This document shows positions 7,963 through 16,363 of a stretch of DNA of 64,000 nucleotides, one piece after another. A program made the position numbers and the translations under genes. Within the stretch, counting starts at the first letter, position 1. The number at the start of each line of letters is the position of its first letter. A model generated the notes under the pieces. That model made no database searches. It had not been told where the DNA came from and saw only the letters and a program-made list of their open reading frames with translations. Source of the stretch: an uncultured Craurococcus sp. (GTDB lineage Bacteria > Pseudomonadota > Alphaproteobacteria > Acetobacterales > Acetobacteraceae); the NCBI GenBank assembly GCA_902805545.1, contig CADCTD010000178.1, forward strand, positions 33,864 to 97,863. Reading direction: 5' to 3'.

Positions 7963-8862
7963 TTACGCCGCCTTGCGGGCGGCGGGAACACGGCGCATGG
8001 CGCCTCCCGGGACGGCGCCCGGCACGGCAGCGGCCATGTCGGCGGCGAGCAGCAGCCGGTCCCAGCCGATGCCGGTCTCGATGCCCATCCGGCCGAACAT
8101 CCAGGCGACATCCTCCATCGCCACATTGCCCGTCGCCCCGGGCGCGAAGGGGCAGCCGCCGATACCGCCCGAGGCCGCATCGATCACCCGCACCCCCGCC
8201 TGATAGGCCGCGACCACATTGGCGACGCCCATCCCGTAGGTGTCATGCCCATGGAAGGCGAAGCGCTTGCCCCAGGCCGCGATCGCCCGCTCGAAGATCC
8301 GCCGCACCTGGTCCGGCGCCGCATTCCCCGTGGTGTCGCAGATGGCGATCTCCATCTCCGGGTCGAGCGCCACCACCTGCTCCACCAGGTCGAGCGTCGC
8401 CTGCTCCGGCACCACGCCTTCGAAGGGGCAGTGGAAGGCGCAGGACAGGTTGAAGCGGATCGGCGTCCCCTGCGGCGCCTCCCGCACGATCGCCGAAAGG
8501 TCGGCGAGGCTCTCCGCCCGGCTGCGGTTCAGGTTCGCCTTGTTGTGGCTCTCGGTGACGGACATGAAGAGGCCAAGCCGGTCCGCCCCCGCCGCCATCG
8601 CCGCCTCGAAGCCGCGCCGGTTCGGCACCAGCACGGTGCATTCCAGGCCCTCGAGCTGCTTGGCGAATTGCAGCACCGCGCCCGTATCCGCCATCTGCGG
8701 GATGGCCTTGGGCGAGACGAAGCTGCCCACCTCCATGCGCCGGAGCCCCGCCTCGTAGCAGGCGCGGACCAGGCCGATCTTGGTCTCCGTCGGCACGAAG
8801 GCGCCGATGGATTGCAGCCCGTCGCGCGGCGCGACCTCGGAAAGACTGACGGCGTCGACCAT
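7963..8862 (-). CDS. Hydroxymethylglutaryl-CoA lyase
   Basis: Cleaves 3-hydroxy-3-methylglutaryl-CoA to acetyl-CoA and acetoacetate, the last step of leucine breakdown. The 299-residue TIM-barrel protein keeps Arg13-Asp14 (VAPRDGLQ), the metal-binding His204/His206 pair (HGHDTYGMG) and catalytic Cys237 in GGCPFAPGATGN, the family signature. Length matches the family. No other leucine-pathway genes adjoin it. An alternative is a lyase for a related 3-hydroxy-3-methylacyl-CoA, since a CoA-transferase gene lies next on the same strand. Confidence 0.88.
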   Translation of the reverse strand: MVDAVSLSEVAPRDGLQSIGAFVPTETKIGLVRACYEAGLRRMEVGSFVSPKAIPQMADTGAVLQFAKQLEGLECTVLVPNRRGFEAAMAAGADRLGLFMSVTESHNKANLNRSRAESLADLSAIVREAPQGTPIRFNLSCAFHCPFEGVVPEQATLDLVEQVVALDPEMEIAICDTTGNAAPDQVRRIFERAIAAWGKRFAFHGHDTYGMGVANVVAAYQAGVRVIDAASGGIGGCPFAPGATGNVAMEDVAWMFGRMGIETGIGWDRLLLAADMAAAVPGAVPGGAMRRVPAARKAA

Positions 8863-9058
8863 GGAACTATCCCCACCTGGACCCTCGGGCCCTCACCTTC
8901 GGACGCCCCGAACCCTGCCACAAGCCCGCCTGTCCGCCTGCCGCCCGGTTGCGGCCGCGCGGAGACCCTGACCAGGGGCCTCGCGGCCTCATGGCGAGTC
9001 GTGTTGCTGCGGCAGGCTTGGGCTTCGCGGCGCCGCGGCGGGGATCCGGCGGGCGCCG

Positions 9059-9310
9059 CCGGGGTTGCCGAGCGCCTCGGTGACGGGCCTGCGCATCGGG
9101 CGGCTGACCGAGCCGCCGCTCGCGGGCCTGGACATGCTGGCGCCGCCGCGCGCTGCGGCTCTCGCCGCGGCCCTGGCGGAGCTCGGCGCGACGCCCGCGC
9201 CGGCGAGCCCGGTATGGTCGACTGCTGCCGCCGGCGCAGCCCGGTTGCGAGCGGATAGCGGACGCTCCGGGCCGGTGCCCGAGGCTATCCGGGAGCAGGG
9301 CGAGGCTCCC
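9059..9310 (+). pseudogene. Possible amidase remnant in the 457-base gap 8863-9319
   Basis: No intact gene occupies 8863-9319. On the + strand one frame reads VTGLRIGRLTEPPLAGLD followed by AALAAALAELGATPAP. This resembles the middle of amidase-signature proteins, including the intact amidase 1.8 kb downstream (LKGLRIGFVRHF, then AALEAAATLLAAEGARVTT). There is no start, no Ser-Ser-Lys core and no proper end, so any gene is a fragment. Similarity was judged by eye and is short. The part nearest 8863 probably holds the promoter of the lyase gene. Confidence 0.35.
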
Positions 9311-9319
9311 GCCTGCGCC

Positions 9320-10516
9320 TCACCCCTTGGTCTTCCCGCCACCGCCGAGCAATTCCTCGAAGACATGGCGGTTGTGCGCCCCAGCCGCCGGCCCGGTCCA
9401 GCGCACCATCTCGCGCGGCGCAACCCCATCGAAGCGGAAGGGCGCCGCCGGATGCAGCACCTGGCCGAGCAGCGGGTCCTCCACCGGCATCACCACGTCG
9501 CGCGTGCGGAAATGCGGATCTTCCGCGCAATCCCGCATGTCGTAGAGGCGCGAGCACGGCACCTCCGCCCGCTCCAGCACCGCCTCGGCCTCGGCTGCCG
9601 GCAGGGTCCGCGTCCAGTCCGCGATCATCCCGTCCAGCTCGGCGACGTTCTCGCAGCGCAGCGCATTGTTGGCGAAGCGCGGGTCGGCCGCCGCCTCCGC
9701 CCGCCCGATCGCCGCCATCAGCCGGCGGAAGATGAGGTCCGAGTTGCCCGCGATGCAGAGCCACTTCCCGTCAGCGCAGGGATAGGTGTTGGTCGGCGCC
9801 GCCGTCTTGATCGCCGCCCCCTGCGGCTGCCGCACCCAGCCGAACAGCCCGTATTCCGGCAGCATCCCCTCCATCAGCGAGAAGACGCTGCTGACCAGGT
9901 CCACGTCGATGACGCGCCCGCGCGCCTCCGGATCGCCCTTCACCTGCCAGCAGGCCGCGACCAGCCCCATCGCCGCATACATGCCCGCCAGGTCGTCGCT
10001 GATCGAGACGCCGCAGCGCGGCGGCGGCAGGTCGGTCTGCCCCGGATTGGCGGTGAGGTGCCGCAAGCCGCCCATCGCCTCGCCGATCGCCCCGAAGGCC
10101 GGCTTGTCGCGGTAGGGCCCGTCCTGCCCGTAGCCGCTGATCCGCGCGATGACGAGGCGCGGATTGACCGCGTGCAGGTCGGCTGGCCCCAGCCCGTAGC
10201 GCTCGAGCTGCCCGGGGCGGAAATTCTCGACCAGCCCATCCGCCCTGGCGACCAGCTGCCGCAGCCTGGCCTTGTCCGCCCCGCTCTTCAGGTCGAGCGT
10301 GACGGAGAGCTTGTTCCGCCCGTGCACGCTGAACCACACGGCATGCCCGTCGACGGCGGAGCCCCAGCCGCGCACCGGGTCGCCCTCCGGCGGCTCCACC
10401 TTGATGACCTCCGCCCCGAGATCGGCCAGCAGCCGCGTGGCGAAGGGCGCCGCGATGTAATGCCCGAGCTCGACGATCCGGAGCCCCGCGAGCGGCAGTC
10501 CCTGTGGCGACGGCAT
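9320..10516 (-). CDS. CaiB/BaiF family (class III) CoA-transferase
   Basis: Moves CoA between carboxylic acids. The 398-residue protein begins LAGLRIVELGHYIAAPFATR and continues LLADLGAEVIKVEPP, the class III N-terminus. ENFRPGQLERYGLG and ISGYGQDGPY are family blocks. The catalytic aspartate is probably in GVSISDDLAGMYAAMG. The ATG at 10516 has a strong GGGAGGAAGGG upstream. Starts further upstream would add an unrelated Arg-rich stretch. Specificity is unknown. The HMG-CoA lyase on the same strand could act on the same CoA esters (inference). Confidence 0.9.
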   Translation of the reverse strand: MPSPQGLPLAGLRIVELGHYIAAPFATRLLADLGAEVIKVEPPEGDPVRGWGSAVDGHAVWFSVHGRNKLSVTLDLKSGADKARLRQLVARADGLVENFRPGQLERYGLGPADLHAVNPRLVIARISGYGQDGPYRDKPAFGAIGEAMGGLRHLTANPGQTDLPPPRCGVSISDDLAGMYAAMGLVAACWQVKGDPEARGRVIDVDLVSSVFSLMEGMLPEYGLFGWVRQPQGAAIKTAAPTNTYPCADGKWLCIAGNSDLIFRRLMAAIGRAEAAADPRFANNALRCENVAELDGMIADWTRTLPAAEAEAVLERAEVPCSRLYDMRDCAEDPHFRTRDVVMPVEDPLLGQVLHPAAPFRFDGVAPREMVRWTGPAAGAHNRHVFEELLGGGGKTKG

Positions 10517-10718
10517 TCCCTTCCTCCCGCCTGGCGATGCATCCTGCATAGACCCCGTCCGGCGCCGACGAAAGCCGCCAGCACCGCAACGATGCCGCCA
10601 TCCCCGCGGCGCATCCCAGCCCCAGGCCAGCGATGGTCCCGCGCACCGCAGTGCCTGCAAGGGTTCCGCCCCTTCCTCATTTGCGCCACCATCCCGCCGC
10701 AGCGAGGAGGGCATCGGG

Positions 10719-10898
10719 ATGGCGGGGAATGCCGAAACCCTGGCGAAGGCCGCAGGCCTCGACCGCGCCTGGCAGGACCACCGTGAGGATGTCGAGGAGG
10801 CGATCGCCCTCGCCGCCCGCTTCCGCGACGCCTTCACCCGCCCCTCGAGCCCCGCCGCCGAACCCATCCCGCCCTACCGCGCCCCGGTGAAACCGTGA
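10719..10898 (+). CDS. AtzG-like small subunit (DUF4089-type) of amidase
   Basis: A 59-residue protein beginning MAGNAETLAKAAGLD, then a helical stretch DVEEAIALAARFRDAF. It ends in a Pro-rich tail AAEPIPPYRAPVKP, like the EPxPxFRP tail of AtzG. AtzG is a GatC-like small protein that binds the amidase AtzE and stabilises it. Supports are a GAGGAGG ribosome site about 7 bases upstream and a GTGA overlap with the following amidase start. It is shorter than typical AtzG. Assignment rests on tail, size and context. Confidence 0.65.
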   Translation: MAGNAETLAKAAGLDRAWQDHREDVEEAIALAARFRDAFTRPSSPAAEPIPPYRAPVKP

Positions 10899-12289
10899 CC
10901 GCGCCGCACACCCTGCCGCTGGCCGAGGCCGCCGCCCTCATCGCCGCCCGCCGCCTCTCGCCGGTCGAGTTGCTGCAATCCTGCCTCGACCGCATCGCGG
11001 CCGTGGAACCCCGCCTCGACGCCATCATCCGCCTCGCCGCCGAAGAGGCGATGGCGGAGGCCCGCGCCGCCGAGGCCGAGATCGCCCGCGGCGGCCCGCG
11101 CAGCCCGCTGCATGGCATCCCCGTCGGGCTGAAGGACATCATCGACCTCGCCGGCCACCCGACCACCTGCCACTCGAAGCTGCAGCTCGACCGCATCGCG
11201 CCCGGGGACGCCCATGCGACGGCCCGCCTCCGCGCCGCCGGCGCCCTCTTCCCGGCGAAGCTGGCGACGCATGAATTCGCCGTCGGCGGCCCGGCCTTCG
11301 ACCTGCCTTTCCCGCCCGCCCGCAACCCGTGGAATACGGCGCACCATCCGGGCGGCTCCTCCTCCGGCTCCGGCGCCGCGGTCGCGGCCCGCATGCTGCC
11401 GGCCGCCCTCGGCACCGATACCGGCGGCTCCGTCCGCCACCCCGCCAGCCATTGCGGCCTGGTCGGGCTGAAGCCGACCTATGGCCTCGTCTCCCGCCGC
11501 GGCGTCTTCCCGCTTTCCTTCACCCTCGACCATATCGGGCCGATGACCCGCACGGTGCGCGACAACGCCGTGCTGCTGAACGCCATAGCCGGCCACGACC
11601 CCGCCGACCCCGGCAGCGCCGCGCATCCGGCGGAGGACTACACCCGGGACCTCCATCTCGGCCTGAAGGGCCTCCGGATCGGCTTCGTCCGTCACTTCCA
11701 CGAGCACGACCAGCCGGCGACGCCCGAGATGGCTGCTGCCCTCGAGGCCGCCGCCACCCTGCTGGCCGCCGAGGGCGCCCGGGTGACGACCGCGATCCTG
11801 CCGCCCCTGAGCGAGTTCGCCGGCATCAACCGCACCATCATGCTGGCCGAGGCGACCGCCATCCACGAGGCCTGGCTGCGCGAGCGCCCGGGCGACTATG
11901 CCCGCATCACCCGCCGCCGCCTGCTGCCGGGGATGTTCATCACCGGCGCCGACTACGTCCAGGCCCAGCGCCGCCGCCGCGAGCTGGTCGCCGCAGTGGA
12001 AGCGGCCTTCGCCGAAGTCGACCTGCTGCTCTGCGCCAGCTCCATGGATCCGGCCTGCCGCATCGACGACGCGGCGGAGGTCGAGCGCACCTATCCGCGC
12101 CAGGCCCGCACGCCCTTCAACGTCACCGGCCATCCGGCCATCAGCCTCATGTGCGGCCTGAGCCGCGAGGCGGGCCTGCCCCTCGGCCTGCAACTCGTCG
12201 CCCCAAGCTTCCAGGAGGCGCTGCTCTACCGCGCCGCCGCCGCCTACGAGCGCGCCGCCCCCTGGAAGGACATGGCGCCGCCCAACTAG
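10895..12289 (+). CDS. Amidase-signature family hydrolase (AtzE/GatA-like)
   Basis: A 464-residue amidase-signature enzyme that hydrolyses an amide or urea-type bond. The Ser-cisSer-Lys triad is visible: Lys80 in GIPVGLKDIID, cis-Ser155 in HPGGSSSGSG and nucleophile Ser179 in GTDTGGSVRHPA. YGLVSRRGVFPLSFTLDHIG is the usual following block. The GTG start overlaps the stop of the small AtzG-like gene, so the pair is probably co-translated and forms a complex. That pairing points to AtzE-type small-molecule hydrolysis, such as carboxybiuret-like compounds, rather than tRNA amidation. No GatB is present. Confidence 0.88.
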   Translation: MTAPHTLPLAEAAALIAARRLSPVELLQSCLDRIAAVEPRLDAIIRLAAEEAMAEARAAEAEIARGGPRSPLHGIPVGLKDIIDLAGHPTTCHSKLQLDRIAPGDAHATARLRAAGALFPAKLATHEFAVGGPAFDLPFPPARNPWNTAHHPGGSSSGSGAAVAARMLPAALGTDTGGSVRHPASHCGLVGLKPTYGLVSRRGVFPLSFTLDHIGPMTRTVRDNAVLLNAIAGHDPADPGSAAHPAEDYTRDLHLGLKGLRIGFVRHFHEHDQPATPEMAAALEAAATLLAAEGARVTTAILPPLSEFAGINRTIMLAEATAIHEAWLRERPGDYARITRRRLLPGMFITGADYVQAQRRRRELVAAVEAAFAEVDLLLCASSMDPACRIDDAAEVERTYPRQARTPFNVTGHPAISLMCGLSREAGLPLGLQLVAPSFQEALLYRAAAAYERAAPWKDMAPPN

Positions 12290-12373
12290 GCCGTGATCCC
12301 CGGCCACCGGGTTGCCGATCTTGGTGCCGCGTCATCCGCGCCTCCGGTCGCCCCGACCTTCGGCGGTCACGCT

Positions 12374-13162
12374 CTAGCCCTCCGGCGCGATCCGGAAGCG
12401 GAAGCGCCGCACCAGCCGGTCCGCCACCGGCGCCGGCAGCAGGGCCAGCCCCCGCAGCGCCGCCCCAACCACCCAGGGCAGCACCACCCGCCCTTCGCCG
12501 CGCAGCAAGGCCCGCTCCGCCCGTGCCGCCACAGCCGCGACCGACAGCTTGAGTGGATGCTCGCTGAGGAAGCGCGCCGACATCGCACTTTCGAAGAAGC
12601 CCGGCGCCACCACCGTCACCCTGAGGCCCGCCGGCCCATGCGCTGCCCGGAGCGCCTCGCCATAGGCCCAGAGCCCGGCCTTGCTCGCCGAGTAAGCTGG
12701 GCCATCCGGCAGCCCGATGAACCCCGCGACCGACCCGACCAGCAGCACCGAGCCCCGCTTGCGCGCCAGCATCCCCGGCAGCACCGGCTCGACCAGGTTG
12801 ACCGCCCCCATCAGGTTCACCGCGATCTGCGCGCTCGCCGCCGCATGCCCCTCCGGCTGCCCGTCGGGCCCGGTGCCGCCATTGATCCCGGCATTGGCGA
12901 TGACGGCCCCGATCGGCGCCGCCGCCTCCCAGCCTGCGAGACAGGCCGCCATCGCCGCCGCCTCGCGCACGTCGATCGCCGCCGTCTCCACCAGAGCCCC
13001 GGCCGCCCGGCAGGCCGCCGCCGTCTCCGCCAGCCCCGCCCCGCCGCGCGCGATCAGCCCGAGCCGCCGCCCCGGCCGCGCCAGCCGCCGCGCCAGCGCC
13101 GCCCCGAGCCCACGGGAGGCTCCGGTAATGACGACATGGCCGAGGCTTGCATCCGCATCCAC
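12374..13162 (-). CDS. Short-chain dehydrogenase/reductase
   Basis: Classical SDR of 262 residues. The NAD(P)-binding motif is VVITGASRGLGAA, followed by NAG in IANAGING and the active-site block GSVAGFIGLPDGPAYSASK (Ser, Tyr, Lys). The C-terminal segment is basic and hydrophobic (RRFRFRIAPEG), as in membrane-associated SDRs. I chose GTG 13162, which puts the nucleotide motif near the N-terminus as usual. No ribosome site precedes it, and TACGAT lies only a few bases upstream, so the message may be nearly leaderless. Substrate unknown. The start region is clearly less GC-rich than its surroundings. Confidence 0.82.
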   Translation of the reverse strand: MDADASLGHVVITGASRGLGAALARRLARPGRRLGLIARGGAGLAETAAACRAAGALVETAAIDVREAAAMAACLAGWEAAAPIGAVIANAGINGGTGPDGQPEGHAAASAQIAVNLMGAVNLVEPVLPGMLARKRGSVLLVGSVAGFIGLPDGPAYSASKAGLWAYGEALRAAHGPAGLRVTVVAPGFFESAMSARFLSEHPLKLSVAAVAARAERALLRGEGRVVLPWVVGAALRGLALLPAPVADRLVRRFRFRIAPEG

Positions 13163-13287
13163 GGCTATCGTAATACTTTCAAAACGATCGAACGAGACGA
13201 TGGCGGAATGCCTGGCTTTGGTTAAGGCATCGTTTACGGACAGGAGCGTATACGGTTCCACCGGCTTGCTTGGCGCAGGAAGACAGC

Positions 13288-13315
13288 TTGTCCTTGGCTC
13301 GCGTTTTGGTAAAGG
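13288..13315 (+). promoter_or_regulatory. Possible promoter of the capsule-export operon
   Basis: TTGTCC, a 16-base spacer and TAAAGG lie 24 bases before the start of the first lipoprotein gene, in a relatively AT-rich stretch between divergent genes. The match to the sigma-70 consensus is only moderate. Confidence 0.25.
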
Positions 13316-13338
13316 GATCGGGGGACCCACTGATCGCG

Positions 13339-13737
13339 ATGATGTTTAATTCTGCCGATGTCCGTACCGGCCGGACGCGCATCGCCGGGCGTGCCCTAAC
13401 GGTGCTGGGCCTTGGCCTGCTCACCGGCTGCACCGCCACGACCGCGCCCGGCGCCGGCACGTCCGCCGCTCCCATTGCTGCGGCCGGGCCGATGGACCCG
13501 CTCGTCGCCTTCGCCGCCACCGCGCAACCTGGCGCCGAGGCCACCCTCGCCCTCCCCGGCAACGGCCCCGCCCGGGTCCGCATGCTGCGCGCCTACAACG
13601 CCGCCAGCGGCCGCGAATGCCGCGAGGTGCTGATCGGCGCCGGCCTCGGCGAGCGCACCCGCCTGGTCTGCGGCGCCGATGGCCAGTGGGCCGAGGCCCG
13701 CCCGCTGCTCCGGGGCGGCGGCCTGCAACGCCCGTGA
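13339..13737 (+). CDS. Small lipoprotein at the head of the capsule-export operon
   Basis: A 132-residue protein (two adjacent ATGs at 13339 and 13342). A hydrophobic segment ends in the lipobox LLTGC, predicting an outer- or inner-membrane lipoprotein. The mature part has an Ala/Pro-rich linker, then VRMLRAYNAASGRECREVLIG and a second cysteine in RLVCGADGQWAEARPLL, which could pair in a disulfide. This resembles small surface lipoproteins with a Cys-Cys domain, but I cannot name the family. Its stop overlaps the next start (GTGA), tying it to polysaccharide export. Confidence 0.65.
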   Translation: MMFNSADVRTGRTRIAGRALTVLGLGLLTGCTATTAPGAGTSAAPIAAAGPMDPLVAFAATAQPGAEATLALPGNGPARVRMLRAYNAASGRECREVLIGAGLGERTRLVCGADGQWAEARPLLRGGGLQRP

Positions 13738-14546
13738 CCGACGCCGCCCTGCCCGCGCCCGCCCGGCGCGGCACTCGGATAGGCGATGTCCTCGCCTGCC
13801 AGCTGCGCGTCATCGGCGCCCTGGTGCTGCGCGAGCTGGGCACGCGGTTCGGCCGCGACAATCTCGGCTATCTCTGGCTCTTCGTGGAGCCTGCGCTGCT
13901 CGGCGGCGCGCTCGGCACGCTGCACTACGTCGTTGCCCACTCGGTACCGGGCGGGCTGAATCCCTTCGAGTTCTGGGTGATTGCCTACATCCCCTTCTAC
14001 CTGCTGCGCGGCGTGATCAACCGGGCGCCCTTCGGCATCCAGGCCAACCAGTCGCTGCTCTACCACCGCAACGTCACCGTGCTCGACATCCTGGTCGCGC
14101 GAAACCTGCTCGAGGGCGCGGCGGTGCTCGGCGCGCTCATCATCTTCCTCGTCTTCTTCGGCATCATCTTCGGGCACTGGCCGTCCGACCCGTTCAAGAT
14201 GCTCTTCGGCATGGTGCTGATGCTGCTGCTCGCGCACGGCGTCTCGCTGCTGATCTCCGCCGGCGCCGTCTATACGGAGCTGTTCGAGCGGCTGGTCCAC
14301 CTCGTGACCTATCTCTCCATGCCGCTGCTCGGCGCCTTCTGGATGGTCTTCTGGCTGCCCTATGAGGCGCAGCGCCTCGCCCTCTGGATCCCGAGCGTCC
14401 ATATCTTCGAGCTGATCCGCGACGGGCATTTCGGCAACCTGGTGCCGACGACCTACGACATCGGCTATGTCCTCGCCTGGATCGCCGGCACCAACCTGCT
14501 CGGCATGGCGGCGATCCGCCGCGCCCGGCGCGACCTCGTGCTCTAG
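13734..14546 (+). CDS. kpsM: Capsule polysaccharide ABC exporter permease (KpsM-like)
   Basis: Inner-membrane permease of 270 residues for an ABC-2 type polysaccharide exporter. An N-terminal cytosolic helix (LVLRELGTRFGRDNLGYLW) precedes about six membrane segments, the arrangement of KpsM/CtrC/Wzm proteins. The LRELxxRF...GYLW motif is characteristic. It starts with GTG overlapping the preceding stop and is followed three bases later by its ATPase, then by KpsE- and KpsD-like genes. The order fits a group 2-type, ABC-dependent capsule. The exported polymer is unknown. Confidence 0.9.
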   Translation: MTDAALPAPARRGTRIGDVLACQLRVIGALVLRELGTRFGRDNLGYLWLFVEPALLGGALGTLHYVVAHSVPGGLNPFEFWVIAYIPFYLLRGVINRAPFGIQANQSLLYHRNVTVLDILVARNLLEGAAVLGALIIFLVFFGIIFGHWPSDPFKMLFGMVLMLLLAHGVSLLISAGAVYTELFERLVHLVTYLSMPLLGAFWMVFWLPYEAQRLALWIPSVHIFELIRDGHFGNLVPTTYDIGYVLAWIAGTNLLGMAAIRRARRDLVL

Positions 14547-14549
14547 CCG

Positions 14550-15197
14550 ATGATCCGCCTGCACGACCTCCACAAGGCCTACAAGACCCATCTCGGGGTG
14601 AAGCCCGTGCTGCGCGGCATCGACGCCACCTTCCGCCCGGGCGAGAAGGTCGGCATCCTCGGCCGCAACGGCGCGGGCAAGACCACGCTGCTGCGCCTCA
14701 TCGCCGGCGTCGAGTATCCGACGACCGGCAAGGTCGAGCGGCAGATGAGCGTCTCCTGGCCGCTCGGCTTCGCCGGCGCCATGCATTACAGCATCACCGG
14801 CGCCGACAATGCCCGCTTCATCGCCCGGATCTACGGCAAGCCGATCCAGGAGACGGTGGATTTCGTCCAGGATTTCTCCGAGCTCGGCGAATACTACCGC
14901 CTTCCCGTCCGCACCTATTCCTCCGGCATGATCATGCGGCTCGGCTTCGCCCTGTCGCTCGCCGTCGATTTCGAATGCTACCTGGTGGATGAGGTGATCG
15001 CCGTCGGCGATTCCCGCTTCGGCGAGCGCTGCCGCAAGGCGCTGGCCGAACGCCAGGCCCGGAGCGCGCTGCTCCTCGTATCCCACCAGGCGGAGACGGT
15101 GCGGTCCTTCTGCACCACGGCCGCGGTCCTCAACGATGGTAGGCTGACCCGATATGACGATCTGGACCAGGCGATCGCCGTCTACCAAGCTGTCTGA
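14550..15197 (+). CDS. kpsT: Capsule polysaccharide ABC exporter ATPase (KpsT-like)
   Basis: A 215-residue ATPase that drives polysaccharide export with the upstream permease. Walker A is GRNGAGKTT, the signature region YSSGMIMRLGFALS, Walker B CYLVDEVIAVGD and the switch His is in LLVSHQ. YSSGM in place of LSGGQ is normal for the KpsT/Wzt group. It lacks a C-terminal polymer-binding domain as in Wzt, fitting a KpsT-type exporter. The last 44 bases overlap the KpsE gene in another frame, implying coupled translation. Confidence 0.92.
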   Translation: MIRLHDLHKAYKTHLGVKPVLRGIDATFRPGEKVGILGRNGAGKTTLLRLIAGVEYPTTGKVERQMSVSWPLGFAGAMHYSITGADNARFIARIYGKPIQETVDFVQDFSELGEYYRLPVRTYSSGMIMRLGFALSLAVDFECYLVDEVIAVGDSRFGERCRKALAERQARSALLLVSHQAETVRSFCTTAAVLNDGRLTRYDDLDQAIAVYQAV

Positions 15198-16359
15198 GGC
15201 CGCGGGGACGCTGGACGCCGCCGGCTGGTCGGGCCCGGTTCCGCAGCCGGGCTTCGGCGCGCGCCTGCGCCGCTGGGCGAGGCGCCACGCCTTCGCCCTC
15301 ACCGTCATCCTGCCGACGGCGCTCGCCGGCATCTATCTCCTTGGCATCGCCGCCCCGCAATACGACAGCGAGGCGCGCTACCTGATCCGCGGCCGCTCCG
15401 CCGCGGCGCCCAGCCTCGGCGGGCTCGGCGACATGATGTCCGGCGGCGCCCTCCGCCCGTCGGCCGAGGATGCCATGGGCATCCGCGACTACCTGCAATC
15501 GCATGACGCCGTCGCCTCCCTCCGCGGCAAGCTGCCGCTGGTCGAGATCTTCCGCCGCCCCGAGGCCGACCCGATCGCCCGCCTCTGGTGGGAGGAGCCG
15601 AATGCCGAGCGCCTGCTCGACTATTTCCGCCGCCTGGTCACGGTCGAGTACGACACGACCAGCGGCATCACCACCCTCCATGTCCGCAGCTTCCGCGCCG
15701 AGGATTCCCGCGGCATCGCCACCGCCCTGCTCGACCTCTCCGAGGCCATGGTGAACCGGTTGAACGAGCGCCTCCAGCAGGACAGCCTCCGCGTCGCCCG
15801 CGAGGAGCTGGCGCGTGCCGAGGCCCGCCTCACCGCCGCCCAGCTCGCCATGAGCCAGTTCCGCGAGCGCGAGCGCGCCGTCGACCCGACGCGCTCCGCC
15901 GCCGTCGCCGTCGAGACCATCGGCAAGCTCGACGGCGCCCTCGCCCAGGCCCGCGCCGAGCTGGCCGAGGCCCAGCGCTTCGCCCGCGCTGACAATCCGC
16001 GCCTCACGACGCTCCGCAACCGCGTCGAGGCGCTGGACGCCCAGGCCCGGGCCGAGCGCGAGCGCGTCAGCATCGGCGAGGCCGGCCTGTCCCAGCAGAT
16101 CGGCGACTTCGAGCGGCTGAGCCTGGAGCGTGAGCTGGCGCGCGCGCAGCTCGCCTCGGCCACCGCCTCGCTCGAGAAGGCGCGGGTCGATGCCCAGCGC
16201 CAGCAGCTCTTCCTGCTCCGCGTGGTCGAGCCCAACCTCGCGGAATATGCCCGCTACCCGAAGGCGACCCTGACAGTGCTGTACATCTTCCTCTCCCTCT
16301 CCGTCGCCTATGGGCTGGCCTGGCTGCTGGTCGCCGGCATGCGCGAACATGCGGCCTGA
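15154..16359 (+). CDS. kpsE: Capsule export inner-membrane protein (KpsE/Wzz-like periplasmic adaptor)
   Basis: Polysaccharide co-polymerase or adaptor of 401 residues. It has an N-terminal cytosolic tail, a membrane segment near 46-66 (FALTVILPTALAGIYLLGI), a large periplasmic region with coiled coils at roughly 190-345 (rich in AEARLTAAQLAMSQ-type heptads), and a C-terminal membrane segment. The motif PNLAEYARYPK before the last helix is typical of the family. It should link the ABC exporter to the outer-membrane channel. The 44-base overlap with the ATPase gene is unusually long; no better internal start is obvious. Confidence 0.88.
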   Translation: MTIWTRRSPSTKLSEAAGTLDAAGWSGPVPQPGFGARLRRWARRHAFALTVILPTALAGIYLLGIAAPQYDSEARYLIRGRSAAAPSLGGLGDMMSGGALRPSAEDAMGIRDYLQSHDAVASLRGKLPLVEIFRRPEADPIARLWWEEPNAERLLDYFRRLVTVEYDTTSGITTLHVRSFRAEDSRGIATALLDLSEAMVNRLNERLQQDSLRVAREELARAEARLTAAQLAMSQFRERERAVDPTRSAAVAVETIGKLDGALAQARAELAEAQRFARADNPRLTTLRNRVEALDAQARAERERVSIGEAGLSQQIGDFERLSLERELARAQLASATASLEKARVDAQRQQLFLLRVVEPNLAEYARYPKATLTVLYIFLSLSVAYGLAWLLVAGMREHAA

Positions 16360-16363
16360 CGCG

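Noticed and set aside
7621..9258. 545-codon + frame opposite HMG-CoA lyase
   Set aside because: Antisense shadow; the reverse frame contains the complete lyase signature motifs.
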